Source: Methanoculleus horonobensis (GTDB lineage Archaea > Halobacteriota > Methanomicrobia > Methanomicrobiales > Methanoculleaceae). Taken from it: a stretch of DNA of 64,000 nucleotides. The stretch covers positions 62,001 to 126,000 of the forward strand of contig NZ_BCNY01000008.1 of the NCBI RefSeq assembly GCF_001602375.1, given 5' to 3'. Position numbers and translations under genes: made by a program. The notes beneath the pieces are model-generated. The model saw nothing but the letters and a program-made list of their open reading frames with translations. It did no database searches and was not told where the DNA came from. Shown piece after piece: positions 17,788 to 26,048 of this stretch (its first letter is position 1; every line of letters begins with the position of its first letter).

Positions 17788-18336
17788 GGGAGATCCTCGG
17801 AATTCTTTTTTTGAGCGGGTGCGTGCGGACCGGGCGTTATTTTCGTAAAGATCTTGAGCGAACCAGCGAGAACTCCGGTAATCGATCAAAAGCCCGATGC
17901 AGTGGACCGTGGGAGACTCCGCACCTGACGTGCTCGAGATCCTGCCCTTCGGCCAGTCGCTTATCGCCACGGGGGGAGGGGCTGACGGGGAGTGCGATGT
18001 TCCGCAGGAACGGAGCTCGAGCACCCGAAGGGTGCGGAGTGCGAGCGAAGCGAGCTCGAGCACCGGAGGTGCGAAGGGGGTCTCCCCCTCCCCTGTCTCT
18101 AACACGCAAAGGAGATACCTATAACCCCCACCCCACCCGGCCTTCGGCCTCCTCCCCCGCCCCTTGGGGCGGGGGCAGTGCGTGGCGATATTCCCTCAAA
18201 ATCCGTGCAATGGACTTAGATCTGCGAAGGATGCATGAGAGTTCCCCCGAAAATAGTGACCGGTGAGGAATAGGGATTTAACTGCCGGTGCAGGTTTCTA
18301 AGGCTCAGGTAGCCACACGTGTCGCAACAGGTCCCA
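17788..18336. other. 549-base intergenic region, hairpin-rich, no gene
   Basis: No real gene is seen. Open frames such as plus strand 17811-18266 are by-products of GC-rich repeats. A T-tract (ttcttttttt) lies about 20 bases after the SepCysS stop and probably terminates it. The middle holds the hairpin repeat cluster listed separately. Near 18139-18175 there are further palindromes, ggccttcggcc and a G/C-run hairpin around ccccttgggg. The last 130 bases before the end of thiI are AT-richer and unassigned. Confidence 0.6.
17900..18093. repeat. Cluster of short hairpin repeats, copy 1
   Basis: At least three copies of a small palindromic module related to GAGCACC-N3-GGTGCGAG are present: 17920-17935 (inverted), 18019-18039 and 18058-18074. 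Smaller palindromes such as gttccgcaggaac and gcgagcgaagcgagctcg lie between them. A 21-base stretch at 17940-17960 is identical to 61313-61333. The block 17900-17926 is, as reverse complement, nearly identical to the segment ending at about 61418. The cluster lies between convergent genes and has no coding potential. Confidence 0.75.
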
Positions 18337-19515
18337 TCACCCGATCTCCTCAATCTCTCCATTCTTCGCGCGATACCGCCGCACCGTCGCCGCCGCCTGC
18401 TCCGCGAGACCCTCCGCACCGATCTCCTCTTCGAGTTTCAGGATCGTCTCCGCGGGCGCCGCCGTCGAGGGGTAGCGGGGAGCGACCGTGCACCCGACGT
18501 CTCCCGGCCGCGCCTGAAACGTCCCGATAGCGCGTGCGCGGTCGACGACCTCCGTCTTGTCAAACCCGATCAGCGGCCGGAGCATCGGAACGGTCGCCGC
18601 AGGAGCAATCACCGCCATGTTCGCGAGCGTCTGGGACGCCACCTGCCCCAGGTTGTCGCCGCTGACCAGGGCGGCAGCTCCACGCTCCTTTGCAAGGAGA
18701 CTCGCCACCCTGAGCATGAACCGCTTGCAGAGGACGCACCGGTAGCGCGGCTCCTTCAGCGCCGTGATCGCCGCAAAGAACGGCTCCATCTCCACGACCA
18801 GGAGATCAAGGGCGTGGCCCGGAACCCAGAGAGAGAGCCGGGCATGATTTGCAAGGACGTTCTTCTCCGCGTCCGCACCCCCGAACCGACCGCCGTGCAT
18901 GTTGACGTGCACCATCAGGCATCCCCGGCGCATCATCAGCCACGACGCGACCGGCGAGTCGATTCCTTCCGAGAGCAGGGCCATCACCTCGCCCTGCGTC
19001 CCGTAGGGGAGCCCGCCCGGCCCCGGGATCTTCTCGTCGTAGACGAGGCCGCCATACTCCCGGGCTTCCACGAAGATCTCGTAGTCGGGCGACGTCAGAT
19101 CGACCTTCGCCTCCGGTATCCGGTCGAGGACGGCCGAACCGACCGCCGCAGCGAGCTCCTGGCTATTAAGCCCCTCGACAACCGATCGCCGCGCCCTGAC
19201 CCCAAACGACATCCCGGGTCGGAGATTCCTCTCTGCGTGCTCGACCGCCGTGGCCGCGAGCCCCTCGATATCCGCCGAGGTCACCGTGCAGACACTGGTG
19301 CCCACCACCCCAAAGGTCTTTGCGGCCACTACGGCGATCCGCCGGGGTTCGTCGCCGTAGATCATGATCCGGCCCCGGTGAGTCTCGATACGGTGAGTAA
19401 GTCCCTCAGTCTCCAGCGCAAGACCGATATTCCCCGTCATTATCGATATGTACCGCCGCTTCACCGTCTCGCTCTTGAGGAAGATCTCGCCGTACCTGAC
19501 CATCACCGCTTCCAT
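18337..19515 (-). CDS. thiI: tRNA 4-thiouridine synthase ThiI
   Basis: This 392-residue protein adds sulfur to U8 of tRNA. An N-terminal ferredoxin-like/THUMP region (to about residue 165, with THRIETHRGRIMI) precedes the PP-loop AANH domain with the adenylation motif LLSEGIDSPVASW. There is no C-terminal rhodanese domain, as usual in methanogens. Instead a C-V-L-C motif in RYRCVLCKRFML lies in the PP-loop domain; such a CxxC in methanogen ThiI is associated with an iron-sulfur cluster. The start overlaps the end of larE by 13 bases, so the pair forms one operon. Confidence 0.9.
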   Translation of the reverse strand: MEAVMVRYGEIFLKSETVKRRYISIMTGNIGLALETEGLTHRIETHRGRIMIYGDEPRRIAVVAAKTFGVVGTSVCTVTSADIEGLAATAVEHAERNLRPGMSFGVRARRSVVEGLNSQELAAAVGSAVLDRIPEAKVDLTSPDYEIFVEAREYGGLVYDEKIPGPGGLPYGTQGEVMALLSEGIDSPVASWLMMRRGCLMVHVNMHGGRFGGADAEKNVLANHARLSLWVPGHALDLLVVEMEPFFAAITALKEPRYRCVLCKRFMLRVASLLAKERGAAALVSGDNLGQVASQTLANMAVIAPAATVPMLRPLIGFDKTEVVDRARAIGTFQARPGDVGCTVAPRYPSTAAPAETILKLEEEIGAEGLAEQAAATVRRYRAKNGEIEEIG

Positions 19516-20276
19516 GAATCCGCACCTCCTTCCCGGTAGCCACCGGAGGCAATCGTTACATCCGTAAACCCGAGTTCCTTCACCGCACCGAGCAGTTCCT
19601 CAAGCCTCCGGCGGTACGCCGGGTCGGCCTCGATCGAGGCCCGGCAACCACCGGTGCACCGGACACGTATCGTCCCCGGGATCTCCCGCGCGAGGAGGGC
19701 TTCCGCCGCCGCGACGAGCGCGAGGCACTCCCGGGTGACCGCCTCACCGGTGGGGATGCGGGTTGCGAGGCATGCCGACGGCGGGCGGATGGGCACCCCG
19801 AGTTCCCTCGCAAGTGCCTCGACATCCGCCTTCCCCATACCGCACCCGGCGAACGGGCTTTTGATCCCGAGTTCGGAGAGCACCCGCATCCCGGGCCTCG
19901 CCGCGGGCCGATCGTCGGCGTGGGTCCCATCGACCACCGTCCGGCACCCCTGCCGGCGTGCCTCCGCCACGACCGCCTCCATCATCGCCCGCTTGCAGAC
20001 GTAGCACCGGTCCGGCCGGTTCTCCCGGACAGCGGGGATATCGAGCATATCGAGCGGTATCACGACATGCGGGAGACCCAGGCGCTCCGAGAGTTTGCGC
20101 GCCGCCGCGAGCTCCCCCGGCGGTGTAAGGCCGGTATCGACGCTGATCGCGATCGCCTGAATCCCATGATGCCGGGCGAACGCCAGCAGAACCGAACTGT
20201 CCGTTCCACCGGAGAGCGCGACCGCGACGGGTTCGTAGGATTTCAGGAGAGCATCAAGTCCGCGAACTCTCGTCAT
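19503..20276 (-). CDS. larE: LarE-like sulfur transferase (PP-loop)
   Basis: This 257-residue ATP pyrophosphatase matches LarE, which puts sulfur on the pyridinium carboxylate intermediate of the nickel-pincer cofactor. The PP-loop is VALSGGTDSSVLLA. Three cysteines sit where iron-sulfur-type LarE proteins have theirs: C-Y-V-C in DRCYVCKRAMM and the Cys in PSACLATRIPTG. This suggests a cluster-dependent, non-sacrificial mechanism like that reported for some LarE proteins. It is the promoter-proximal partner of thiI. larB is about 36 kb away in this window and larC is not seen. A general sulfur-transfer role with ThiI is an alternative. Confidence 0.8.
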   Translation of the reverse strand: MTRVRGLDALLKSYEPVAVALSGGTDSSVLLAFARHHGIQAIAISVDTGLTPPGELAAARKLSERLGLPHVVIPLDMLDIPAVRENRPDRCYVCKRAMMEAVVAEARRQGCRTVVDGTHADDRPAARPGMRVLSELGIKSPFAGCGMGKADVEALARELGVPIRPPSACLATRIPTGEAVTRECLALVAAAEALLAREIPGTIRVRCTGGCRASIEADPAYRRRLEELLGAVKELGFTDVTIASGGYREGGADSWKR

Positions 20277-20390
20277 CTGCTCTTCATATGCTCGCTTGTC
20301 CTAGATGAATGTTCGCGAATCGCGCCAATTCCCGATTTCTGCACGAAGAGCAAATGATTTTTAACAGAGGCACTCAGAATGTGTACTGAT

Positions 20391-21014
20391 ATGGCGAAGA
20401 AAGCGAGTGCCAAACAGGCAGAACCCATGAAACTCTTCTATATTTTTTACAATCAGGAGCGCTGGGACAACTGGATCAAGACGCTGGAGGAAGCAAATTT
20501 CGAGCCCCCCGAAGGTGAAGAGGTCTCGGAGGGCGAGCAGATGCTCTTCAGTTTCACCGAAGATATCACCCTCTCGGTCTTGAAGATCATCCGTCTCCAC
20601 CAGAACGGCCGGTTCACGAAGGAGGAGGCCACGGAGAAACTCGACGACGTGGAGCTTATCGTCATGACCGGACTTCCCGAGGGAGAACTCGAAGATATCA
20701 TCGGGTCGCTCCAGCTCTCGCTGCTGGTGCTCTTCACCGCCTGCCGGAAGTACCTCGAAGGCGAATTCGACAAGGACATCAAGACCCTCGTGAAGAAGGG
20801 CAAGGGCATCGACGAGGAGAACCTCGAGGAAGCGCTCGAGGTTGCGGCGAATATCGGGGCCGCCGTAGTCGACGGCGCCACCTGCTGCGCGAAGTACATC
20901 AAGGACAACGTGGAGAACCCCGGCCTCTTCGACGAGTGGCTCATCGAGATCGAGACCATGAGCAACGCCATGAAGTCGCTCGCGAAGTTCGACGAGGAGC
21001 CCGGCGAGTCGTGA
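20391..21014 (+). CDS. DUF2150 family archaeal protein
   Basis: The protein has about 207 residues, is acidic, largely helical and has no membrane segment. It begins MAKKASAKQ and contains FYNQERWDNWIKTLEEANFEP, which matches my memory of the uncharacterised archaeal DUF2150 family. ATG 20391 is preferred; ATG 20379, 12 bases upstream, is possible. An AT-rich element gatttttaac lies about 25 bases before the first ATG. The stop overlaps the next start (gtga), so the two products are probably made together. The function is unknown. Confidence 0.75.
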   Translation: MAKKASAKQAEPMKLFYIFYNQERWDNWIKTLEEANFEPPEGEEVSEGEQMLFSFTEDITLSVLKIIRLHQNGRFTKEEATEKLDDVELIVMTGLPEGELEDIIGSLQLSLLVLFTACRKYLEGEFDKDIKTLVKKGKGIDEENLEEALEVAANIGAAVVDGATCCAKYIKDNVENPGLFDEWLIEIETMSNAMKSLAKFDEEPGES

Positions 21015-21463
21015 TAGCGGATAAAGCCCGGTTTCGGGCGGCACGGAAACTTGAGCGGGCAGCAGGGTTCCGGCTCCCGGATCACGTCTTTTCAGGCGCG
21101 TTTCTGGAGTCGCTCGGGAAGGCAATCGACTTCGAGAACCTCGATCGCCGGACGCACGAGCAGCTCCGGGCCTTTTTCCGCGACTTCATGGATTGCAAAT
21201 GCAAGAACGCACCCTTCTGCGGGTGCCCGGAGAGGAAGTTCACCCTCACCATCATCGAGTTTCGGGAGTTGGGGCTCGATCACCGCCAGATCAGCGCCCA
21301 CCTCCTCGAAGAATACGGGCTCGATCTCTACCCCGCCGATATCCTGAGTTTTCTCGAGGACTCCGTCCACATGCTCGAAGCGATACGGGACGTCGCCGAA
21401 CTGCAGGGGCGGGAGAGACTGGCGGAGAACGCCATCGAGCACATCAAGAAGATCGAGCACTAA
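21011..21463 (+). CDS. Small Cys-rich protein, DUF5814-like
   Basis: The frame from GTG 21011 gives 150 residues. The centre holds a compact cysteine motif, CKCKNAPFCGCPERK (four Cys, at about residues 58-68), likely to bind zinc. It is followed by a helical region with FRELGLDHRQISAHLLEEYG and YPADILSFLEDSVHMLEA. This resembles the segment found in archaeal superfamily II helicases annotated DUF5814, here without any helicase domain. It is translationally coupled to the DUF2150 gene upstream. The family assignment is from memory and moderate. Confidence 0.6.
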   Translation: MIADKARFRAARKLERAAGFRLPDHVFSGAFLESLGKAIDFENLDRRTHEQLRAFFRDFMDCKCKNAPFCGCPERKFTLTIIEFRELGLDHRQISAHLLEEYGLDLYPADILSFLEDSVHMLEAIRDVAELQGRERLAENAIEHIKKIEH

Positions 21464-21475
21464 ATCTCTCTTTTC

Positions 21476-21943
21476 TTACTGTGCCCGGTTCCCGGGGTTC
21501 CGCATCATGGGAGCGACGTTGCACCCCGCCATCTCCCCGAAGCAGAAGAGGAAACGCTCCCGGATACTCTCCGGCAGTCTCGCCTCCGGGATGGGTTCGA
21601 ACCCGAGTCTCCCGTAGAACCCGATCAGGGGGAGCGTCGAGTGGATGTAGATCGTCTCGGAGCCGCATTCGTCGAGGAGGATCTGCACGGCCTCCTTTGC
21701 ATAGCCGTGTCCGCGGTGCTCGTCCAGCGTGAAGACGCAGTCCATCTCGAGGCCGCCCGAGTGAAGGGTGCAGCGGGCCGTTGCCGCAAGGGCTCCGTCG
21801 ACAAAGACACCGAATATCCTCTCCCGCGCCGGGTCGGCCTTCTGGCCGCGGTAGTGCGTCCAGACTCTCTCTGCAAGCGGAAACTCTCCCGGCTGCAGTT
21901 CACGAACCTCTTTCTCCATCGTCTTCTCCAGGTATGGCCACAC
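21476..21943 (-). CDS. GNAT-family N-acetyltransferase
   Basis: The protein has 155 residues. The acetyl-CoA binding region reads MDCVFTLDEHRGHGYAKEAVQILLDEC, with the R-x-x-G-x-G/A signature as RGHGYA, followed by the typical GFYGRLGFEPI strand. The substrate is unknown. It converges with the Cys-rich gene (12 bases apart) and lies downstream of the flippase on the same strand with a gap of 46 bases. Confidence 0.8.
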   Translation of the reverse strand: MWPYLEKTMEKEVRELQPGEFPLAERVWTHYRGQKADPARERIFGVFVDGALAATARCTLHSGGLEMDCVFTLDEHRGHGYAKEAVQILLDECGSETIYIHSTLPLIGFYGRLGFEPIPEARLPESIRERFLFCFGEMAGCNVAPMMRNPGNRAQ

Positions 21944-21989
21944 ATTGCCGCACCAGGTATTTTAACCGGACGGGTAGCCCCGCCCGGTC

Positions 21990-23468
21990 TCAGAGCAGAT
22001 CCGGCCAGGGGATGCCGAGACCCCGGGTCAGTTCCTTCAGTTCGTCGTGGATTCCCCGGTCGATCTTGAGAAGAGCCAGGATATAGACCAGACCGCCGAG
22101 CGCAACCGCTCCGAGGACGACGAAGACGTTCGTGAGCGGGATGACGAACGAGTAGACCGCGACGACGGCCCCCATCACGAGCGCGGCGAGGACGATGTGT
22201 CCTACGGCTCTGCGCTCTATCCGCACGCGGATGCTCCGGGAGAGGGCGCGGTTGGCGAGTGCCGCGTTCAGCACCATGGTGACGAGCGTGGCCACAGACG
22301 CCCCGACGATACCATATGCCGGGATGAGGAGGAGGTTCAAGCCGATGTTCGCTGTAACCGCGATCACCGTCACCCGGAACGAGTCACGCGGTCGGTCGAG
22401 AGCGTTCAGGCACATTGTCTGGAGGAACATGAAAACGTGAGCGACCTGAACGAGCAGGAGTATCGCGAGAGCCGGTGCCCCTGCGGTGGCTGACGCCGTG
22501 TAGAAGAAGTAGAGGAGCCGTTCGCCGAGAAGCCAGCCCCCGGCAACGACGGGGACAGCGAGCAGGAGCGAGTAGGTGAAGGCACGGGCGAGCGCACGCT
22601 CCACCAGAGGGAGTTCGTCCTGCTTCCCCCAGTAACTGACCTTCGGGTAGAGGGTGGTACGGAGCGCTATGGTGATGAACGTTGCAATAGAGGTGAGCTG
22701 GAGTGCCACGCGGTAGATGCCGACGTCGGCATCGGTCAGGAAGTAACCGATCATGATGGTATCGGCGTACGAGAAGACGAGGTAGCCGCTCGCGCTGAGG
22801 AACGTCCAGAACGAGAAGGCAAAGAGGCTCTGGATGTGTGACCGGCGAAACCGTGCCGGCGAGAGATCCAGAAAGCGGTAATTGACGAGCCCTGCCGCAA
22901 GGAGACCGGCGACGAAACCGCCGGCAAGCCCGGCAACGCCGTAGCCGAGGACGACCGCAACGACCTGAACGAAGACCCGAATCACGTTGTCGATCAGGCT
23001 GCCGATCTGGTTGATGCCGACCTTCCCTCTACCGTAGACGCTGTTCGAGGCGATACTCGTGAAGGCACCGGCGATCAGCGCGACGATCAGCCAGAGGAAG
23101 ACTTCCGGCGAGGCAAGGTCGGGGATATACGGCCGTATGATGAGGAGGAACCCGACCGAGATGGCCACCAGCACGACCCTGAGGACGAAAAACGCCGTGA
23201 AATATGCGTTCTGGTCTTCCCCCTCGCTTATCCGTTTTACAACAGCCCCCCCGAACCCGCCGTCCCCGAGCAGGTTGAAAACGCTGTAGTAGGCGACGAA
23301 GATGAAGTATGCGCCCAGTATCGATAGGCCGACAGTATGAGTGAAGAACATCGTGGAGAGGAACCCGATCGCAGTGAGGGCCAGCGTCGAGGCGAGGCTG
23401 ATGACACTCTGGCGCTGGACGGGGTCGATGCGCATGACACGGGCAAGATACCGGGAGGGGCGGGACAC
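21990..23468 (-). CDS. Polysaccharide flippase (Wzx/RfbX, MOP superfamily)
   Basis: This 492-residue membrane protein has about 14 predicted helices and the features of oligosaccharide-lipid flippases: an N-terminal SLASTLALTAIGFLSTMFFT helix, FGGAVVKRISEG in the first loop, and AYGIVGASVATLV late in the protein. It would move a lipid-linked glycan across the membrane, consistent with the sugar-nucleotide genes divergent from it. The start is GTG 23468 or ATG 23435; an AT-rich caataagg element about 30 bases upstream favours GTG. Confidence 0.85.
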   Translation of the reverse strand: MSRPSRYLARVMRIDPVQRQSVISLASTLALTAIGFLSTMFFTHTVGLSILGAYFIFVAYYSVFNLLGDGGFGGAVVKRISEGEDQNAYFTAFFVLRVVLVAISVGFLLIIRPYIPDLASPEVFLWLIVALIAGAFTSIASNSVYGRGKVGINQIGSLIDNVIRVFVQVVAVVLGYGVAGLAGGFVAGLLAAGLVNYRFLDLSPARFRRSHIQSLFAFSFWTFLSASGYLVFSYADTIMIGYFLTDADVGIYRVALQLTSIATFITIALRTTLYPKVSYWGKQDELPLVERALARAFTYSLLLAVPVVAGGWLLGERLLYFFYTASATAGAPALAILLLVQVAHVFMFLQTMCLNALDRPRDSFRVTVIAVTANIGLNLLLIPAYGIVGASVATLVTMVLNAALANRALSRSIRVRIERRAVGHIVLAALVMGAVVAVYSFVIPLTNVFVVLGAVALGGLVYILALLKIDRGIHDELKELTRGLGIPWPDLL

Positions 23469-23666
23469 AAGCAGTGGTTTCGCCGTGAGAAGCCTTATTG
23501 CTTTTGAACCGGGGAGCGGGGAAGGCGGCCGTGATCCGGGAGGGGGAGGTGCTGGTCCCGGAGCGGGGGTCGCGATAACGTCATGGCGGAGCGGTGCTAA
23601 TGTAATAGAGTAGCGCTGATGTGTAGTAGCACAATTGAGTGTTCCAAAAGAGGGTCACAATAACCG

Positions 23667-24593
23667 GTGGTGAAAAACTTGGACGTAGGGGTTATCGGTG
23701 TTGGAATGATGGGCAGGAATCACGCCCGTGTATACTCGGAAATGAAAGCGGTGGACTCGCTTCACCTGTTCGATCTCAACGGGAAGGCGGCCCGCGACCT
23801 TGCCGGCGCCTTTGAGGCAACGGCCTCCCCGACGCTTGAGAACCTGCTCGAAAACGTCGATGCGGTGAGCGTCTGCGTACCGACGCCCTATCACTTCTCC
23901 GTTGCAGAGCAGATCCTCGAGGCCGGGGTGCCGCTGCTCATCGAGAAGCCGGTCTGCGCGACAGCGGAGGAGGCGAAACGGCTCATCGCGAAGATCCCCG
24001 AGGGCCTCGTCGCCGGTGTCGGGCACATCGAGCGGTTCAACCCGATCGTCCCCGAGATCAAGAAGATCGTCCAGAATCCCCTCTACATCGAGATGAAGCG
24101 GCATAACCCCGCTTCGTCCCGGGTGAGCGGTTCCTCGGTCGTCGAGGATCTGATGATCCACGATGTGGACATCATGCGTAACGTCCTCCTCCCGGAGGGC
24201 ACCTACCACCTCGCCGGAAGCGGGAACGAGGATGTCTGCAGCGCACTCTTCTCTTTCGGAGGCACCCCGGTCTACCTCTCGGCAAGCAGGAAATCCTCGA
24301 AGAAGATCCGTATGATCTACATCGAGGAGGAAGAGTTCACCGTCGAGGGAGACTTCATGGCCCAGGAGATCTACATCCACAGAAAGCCCGGGCAGTATGC
24401 GGTCGAGGACGAACGCTATGTCCAGGAGAACATCATCGAGAAGGTGCTCGTCAACAAGCAGGAGCCGCTCAAGCTCGAACTCTCGACGTTCCTCGACTGT
24501 GTTGTCCGAAAAAGGCAGTTCCCCGTCAGTCCCGCACAGGCGTTGCTGAATATGGAGATCTGCGAGGATGTCGCGCGGTGTTTTGCGGCCTGA
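23667..24593 (+). CDS. Gfo/Idh/MocA-family sugar oxidoreductase
   Basis: The protein has 308 residues. The N-terminal Rossmann fold starts VGVIGVGMMGRNHARVY; the family motif EKPVCAT lies at about residue 93 and GHIERFNP follows. This family oxidises or reduces nucleotide sugars with NAD(P). Close archaeal relatives include UDP-GlcNAc 3-dehydrogenase, but the substrate here is inferred from position upstream of UDP-ManNAc genes. Tandem GTG codons at 23667 and 23670 are the possible starts. It opens a plus-strand sugar operon divergent from the flippase. Confidence 0.8.
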   Translation: MVKNLDVGVIGVGMMGRNHARVYSEMKAVDSLHLFDLNGKAARDLAGAFEATASPTLENLLENVDAVSVCVPTPYHFSVAEQILEAGVPLLIEKPVCATAEEAKRLIAKIPEGLVAGVGHIERFNPIVPEIKKIVQNPLYIEMKRHNPASSRVSGSSVVEDLMIHDVDIMRNVLLPEGTYHLAGSGNEDVCSALFSFGGTPVYLSASRKSSKKIRMIYIEEEEFTVEGDFMAQEIYIHRKPGQYAVEDERYVQENIIEKVLVNKQEPLKLELSTFLDCVVRKRQFPVSPAQALLNMEICEDVARCFAA

Positions 24594-24608
24594 AGGTTGG
24601 TATTTATA

Positions 24609-26048
24609 ATGAAGAGCAAATTACAGTCGATCATCGATAGAATTGGGTCGATCAGGAATATCGGTGTCGTCGGCATGGGCTACGTCGGCATCCCCGCTGC
24701 GGCGCTCTTTGCGGACGCACCCGAATTCGAGTTCGTCCGGGGGTTCCAGCGGGATTCACCGTCCTCAGGCTACAAGGTAGCCATGCTGAACCGGGGAGAG
24801 TCGCCGCTCAAGGGCGAAGAGCCGGGGCTGGAAGAACTGCTCGGAAAGGTCGTCGGCGCGGGGAAGTTCCGGTGTACCTCGGACTTCTCCGAGATCGCGG
24901 CGTGCGACGCGGTGACACTCGCCATCCAGACCCCGTTTAAGGATCAAAAAGACCTGATTCCCGACTTCTCGGCCCTGATCGAGGGGCTCCGGCAGGTGGG
25001 AAAGCACCTCGCGGAAGGCACGCTCGTGGTTCTCGAGTCGACAGTCACCCCCGGCACGACCGAGCGCATGGCCCGCGAAATCCTCGAAGAGGAGTCGGGG
25101 CTCGTCGCCGGGGAAGAGTTCTGCCTCGCGCACGCTCCCGAACGGGTGATGGTCGGACGATTGCTTCGCAATATCCGGGAGCACGACCGGATCGTCGGCG
25201 GGATCGATGAGGTCTCGACGGCGCGGGCGATCGAACTCTACCGTCCGGTCCTGACGACCGGGAAGATCATCCCGATGACCGCGACCGCTGCCGAGGTGAC
25301 GAAGACCGCCGAGAACGCCTTCCGCGACCTCCAGATCGCCGCCGCAAACCAGCTGGCGCTGCACTGCGAGGCGATGGGCGTCAACGTCTACGACGTCCGG
25401 GCCGGGATTGACTCCTTGAAGGGAGAGGGGATCACCCGGGCAGTTCTCTGGCCGGGTGCCGGGGTAGGCGGCCACTGTCTCACGAAGGACTCCTGGCACC
25501 TCGAACGGGGCGCACAGGTTCTCGGCGGCGACCTCTGGTACCCGCACGGGGCCGAGTCGATCTTCGGCGTCGCACGGATGATCAACGAGTTCATGCCCCG
25601 GCACATGGTTCACCTGACCCTCGAGGGGCTCGAGCGGGCGGGGAAATCCCCGGATGGTGCAACGGTCGCGCTCCTCGGGTGGGCGTTCATCCAGAACTCG
25701 GACGATACCCGGAACACCCCCGCGGAGCCTTACCTCGCGGAGATGAAGGAGGCGGGAGCGGAAGTCCGGGTTCACGACCCGTTCGTGGAGAGGTATCCGG
25801 GGATAGAGGTTTCGCACGACCTGGACGCGGCTCTTGAAGGCGCGGACGTCGTCACCATCTTCACCGGCCACCACCACTATGCCTCTCTCGAACCGGTGCG
25901 GGTGAAGGAGTTGTCGGGGAAAGAGCATCCGGTCATCGTCGACGGCAGGAACATCGTCGACCCGGACGCCTTCATCCGGGCAGGCTTCGTCTACAAGGGC
26001 ATCGGCCGCGGCGACAAAAACAACCATCCGATTCGGCAGTTACCATGA
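24609..26048 (+). CDS. wecC: UDP-ManNAc dehydrogenase-type nucleotide sugar dehydrogenase
   Basis: This protein of about 479 residues oxidises a UDP-sugar C6 alcohol to a uronic acid in two NAD-dependent steps. An N-terminal Rossmann segment (NIGVVGMGYVGIPAAALF) is followed by LESTVTPGTTE, the central helix with KTAENAFRDLQIAAANQLA, and the catalytic cysteine in PGAGVGGHCLTKDSW. A C-terminal UDP-binding domain follows (LLGWAFIQNSDDTRNTPA). ATG 24609 is preferred over TTG 24597. It overlaps wecB by four bases, so together they would make UDP-ManNAcA from UDP-GlcNAc. Confidence 0.88.
   Translation: MKSKLQSIIDRIGSIRNIGVVGMGYVGIPAAALFADAPEFEFVRGFQRDSPSSGYKVAMLNRGESPLKGEEPGLEELLGKVVGAGKFRCTSDFSEIAACDAVTLAIQTPFKDQKDLIPDFSALIEGLRQVGKHLAEGTLVVLESTVTPGTTERMAREILEEESGLVAGEEFCLAHAPERVMVGRLLRNIREHDRIVGGIDEVSTARAIELYRPVLTTGKIIPMTATAAEVTKTAENAFRDLQIAAANQLALHCEAMGVNVYDVRAGIDSLKGEGITRAVLWPGAGVGGHCLTKDSWHLERGAQVLGGDLWYPHGAESIFGVARMINEFMPRHMVHLTLEGLERAGKSPDGATVALLGWAFIQNSDDTRNTPAEPYLAEMKEAGAEVRVHDPFVERYPGIEVSHDLDAALEGADVVTIFTGHHHYASLEPVRVKELSGKEHPVIVDGRNIVDPDAFIRAGFVYKGIGRGDKNNHPIRQLP

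Noticed and set aside
16459-18105. Minus-strand open frame of 548 codons opposite SepCysS
   Set aside because: SepCysS on the plus strand has all catalytic motifs. The antisense frame extends into repeats and has no recognisable domain.
17811-18266. Plus-strand open frame of 151 codons
   Set aside because: It runs through hairpin repeats and low-complexity GC sequence; the product has no family similarity.
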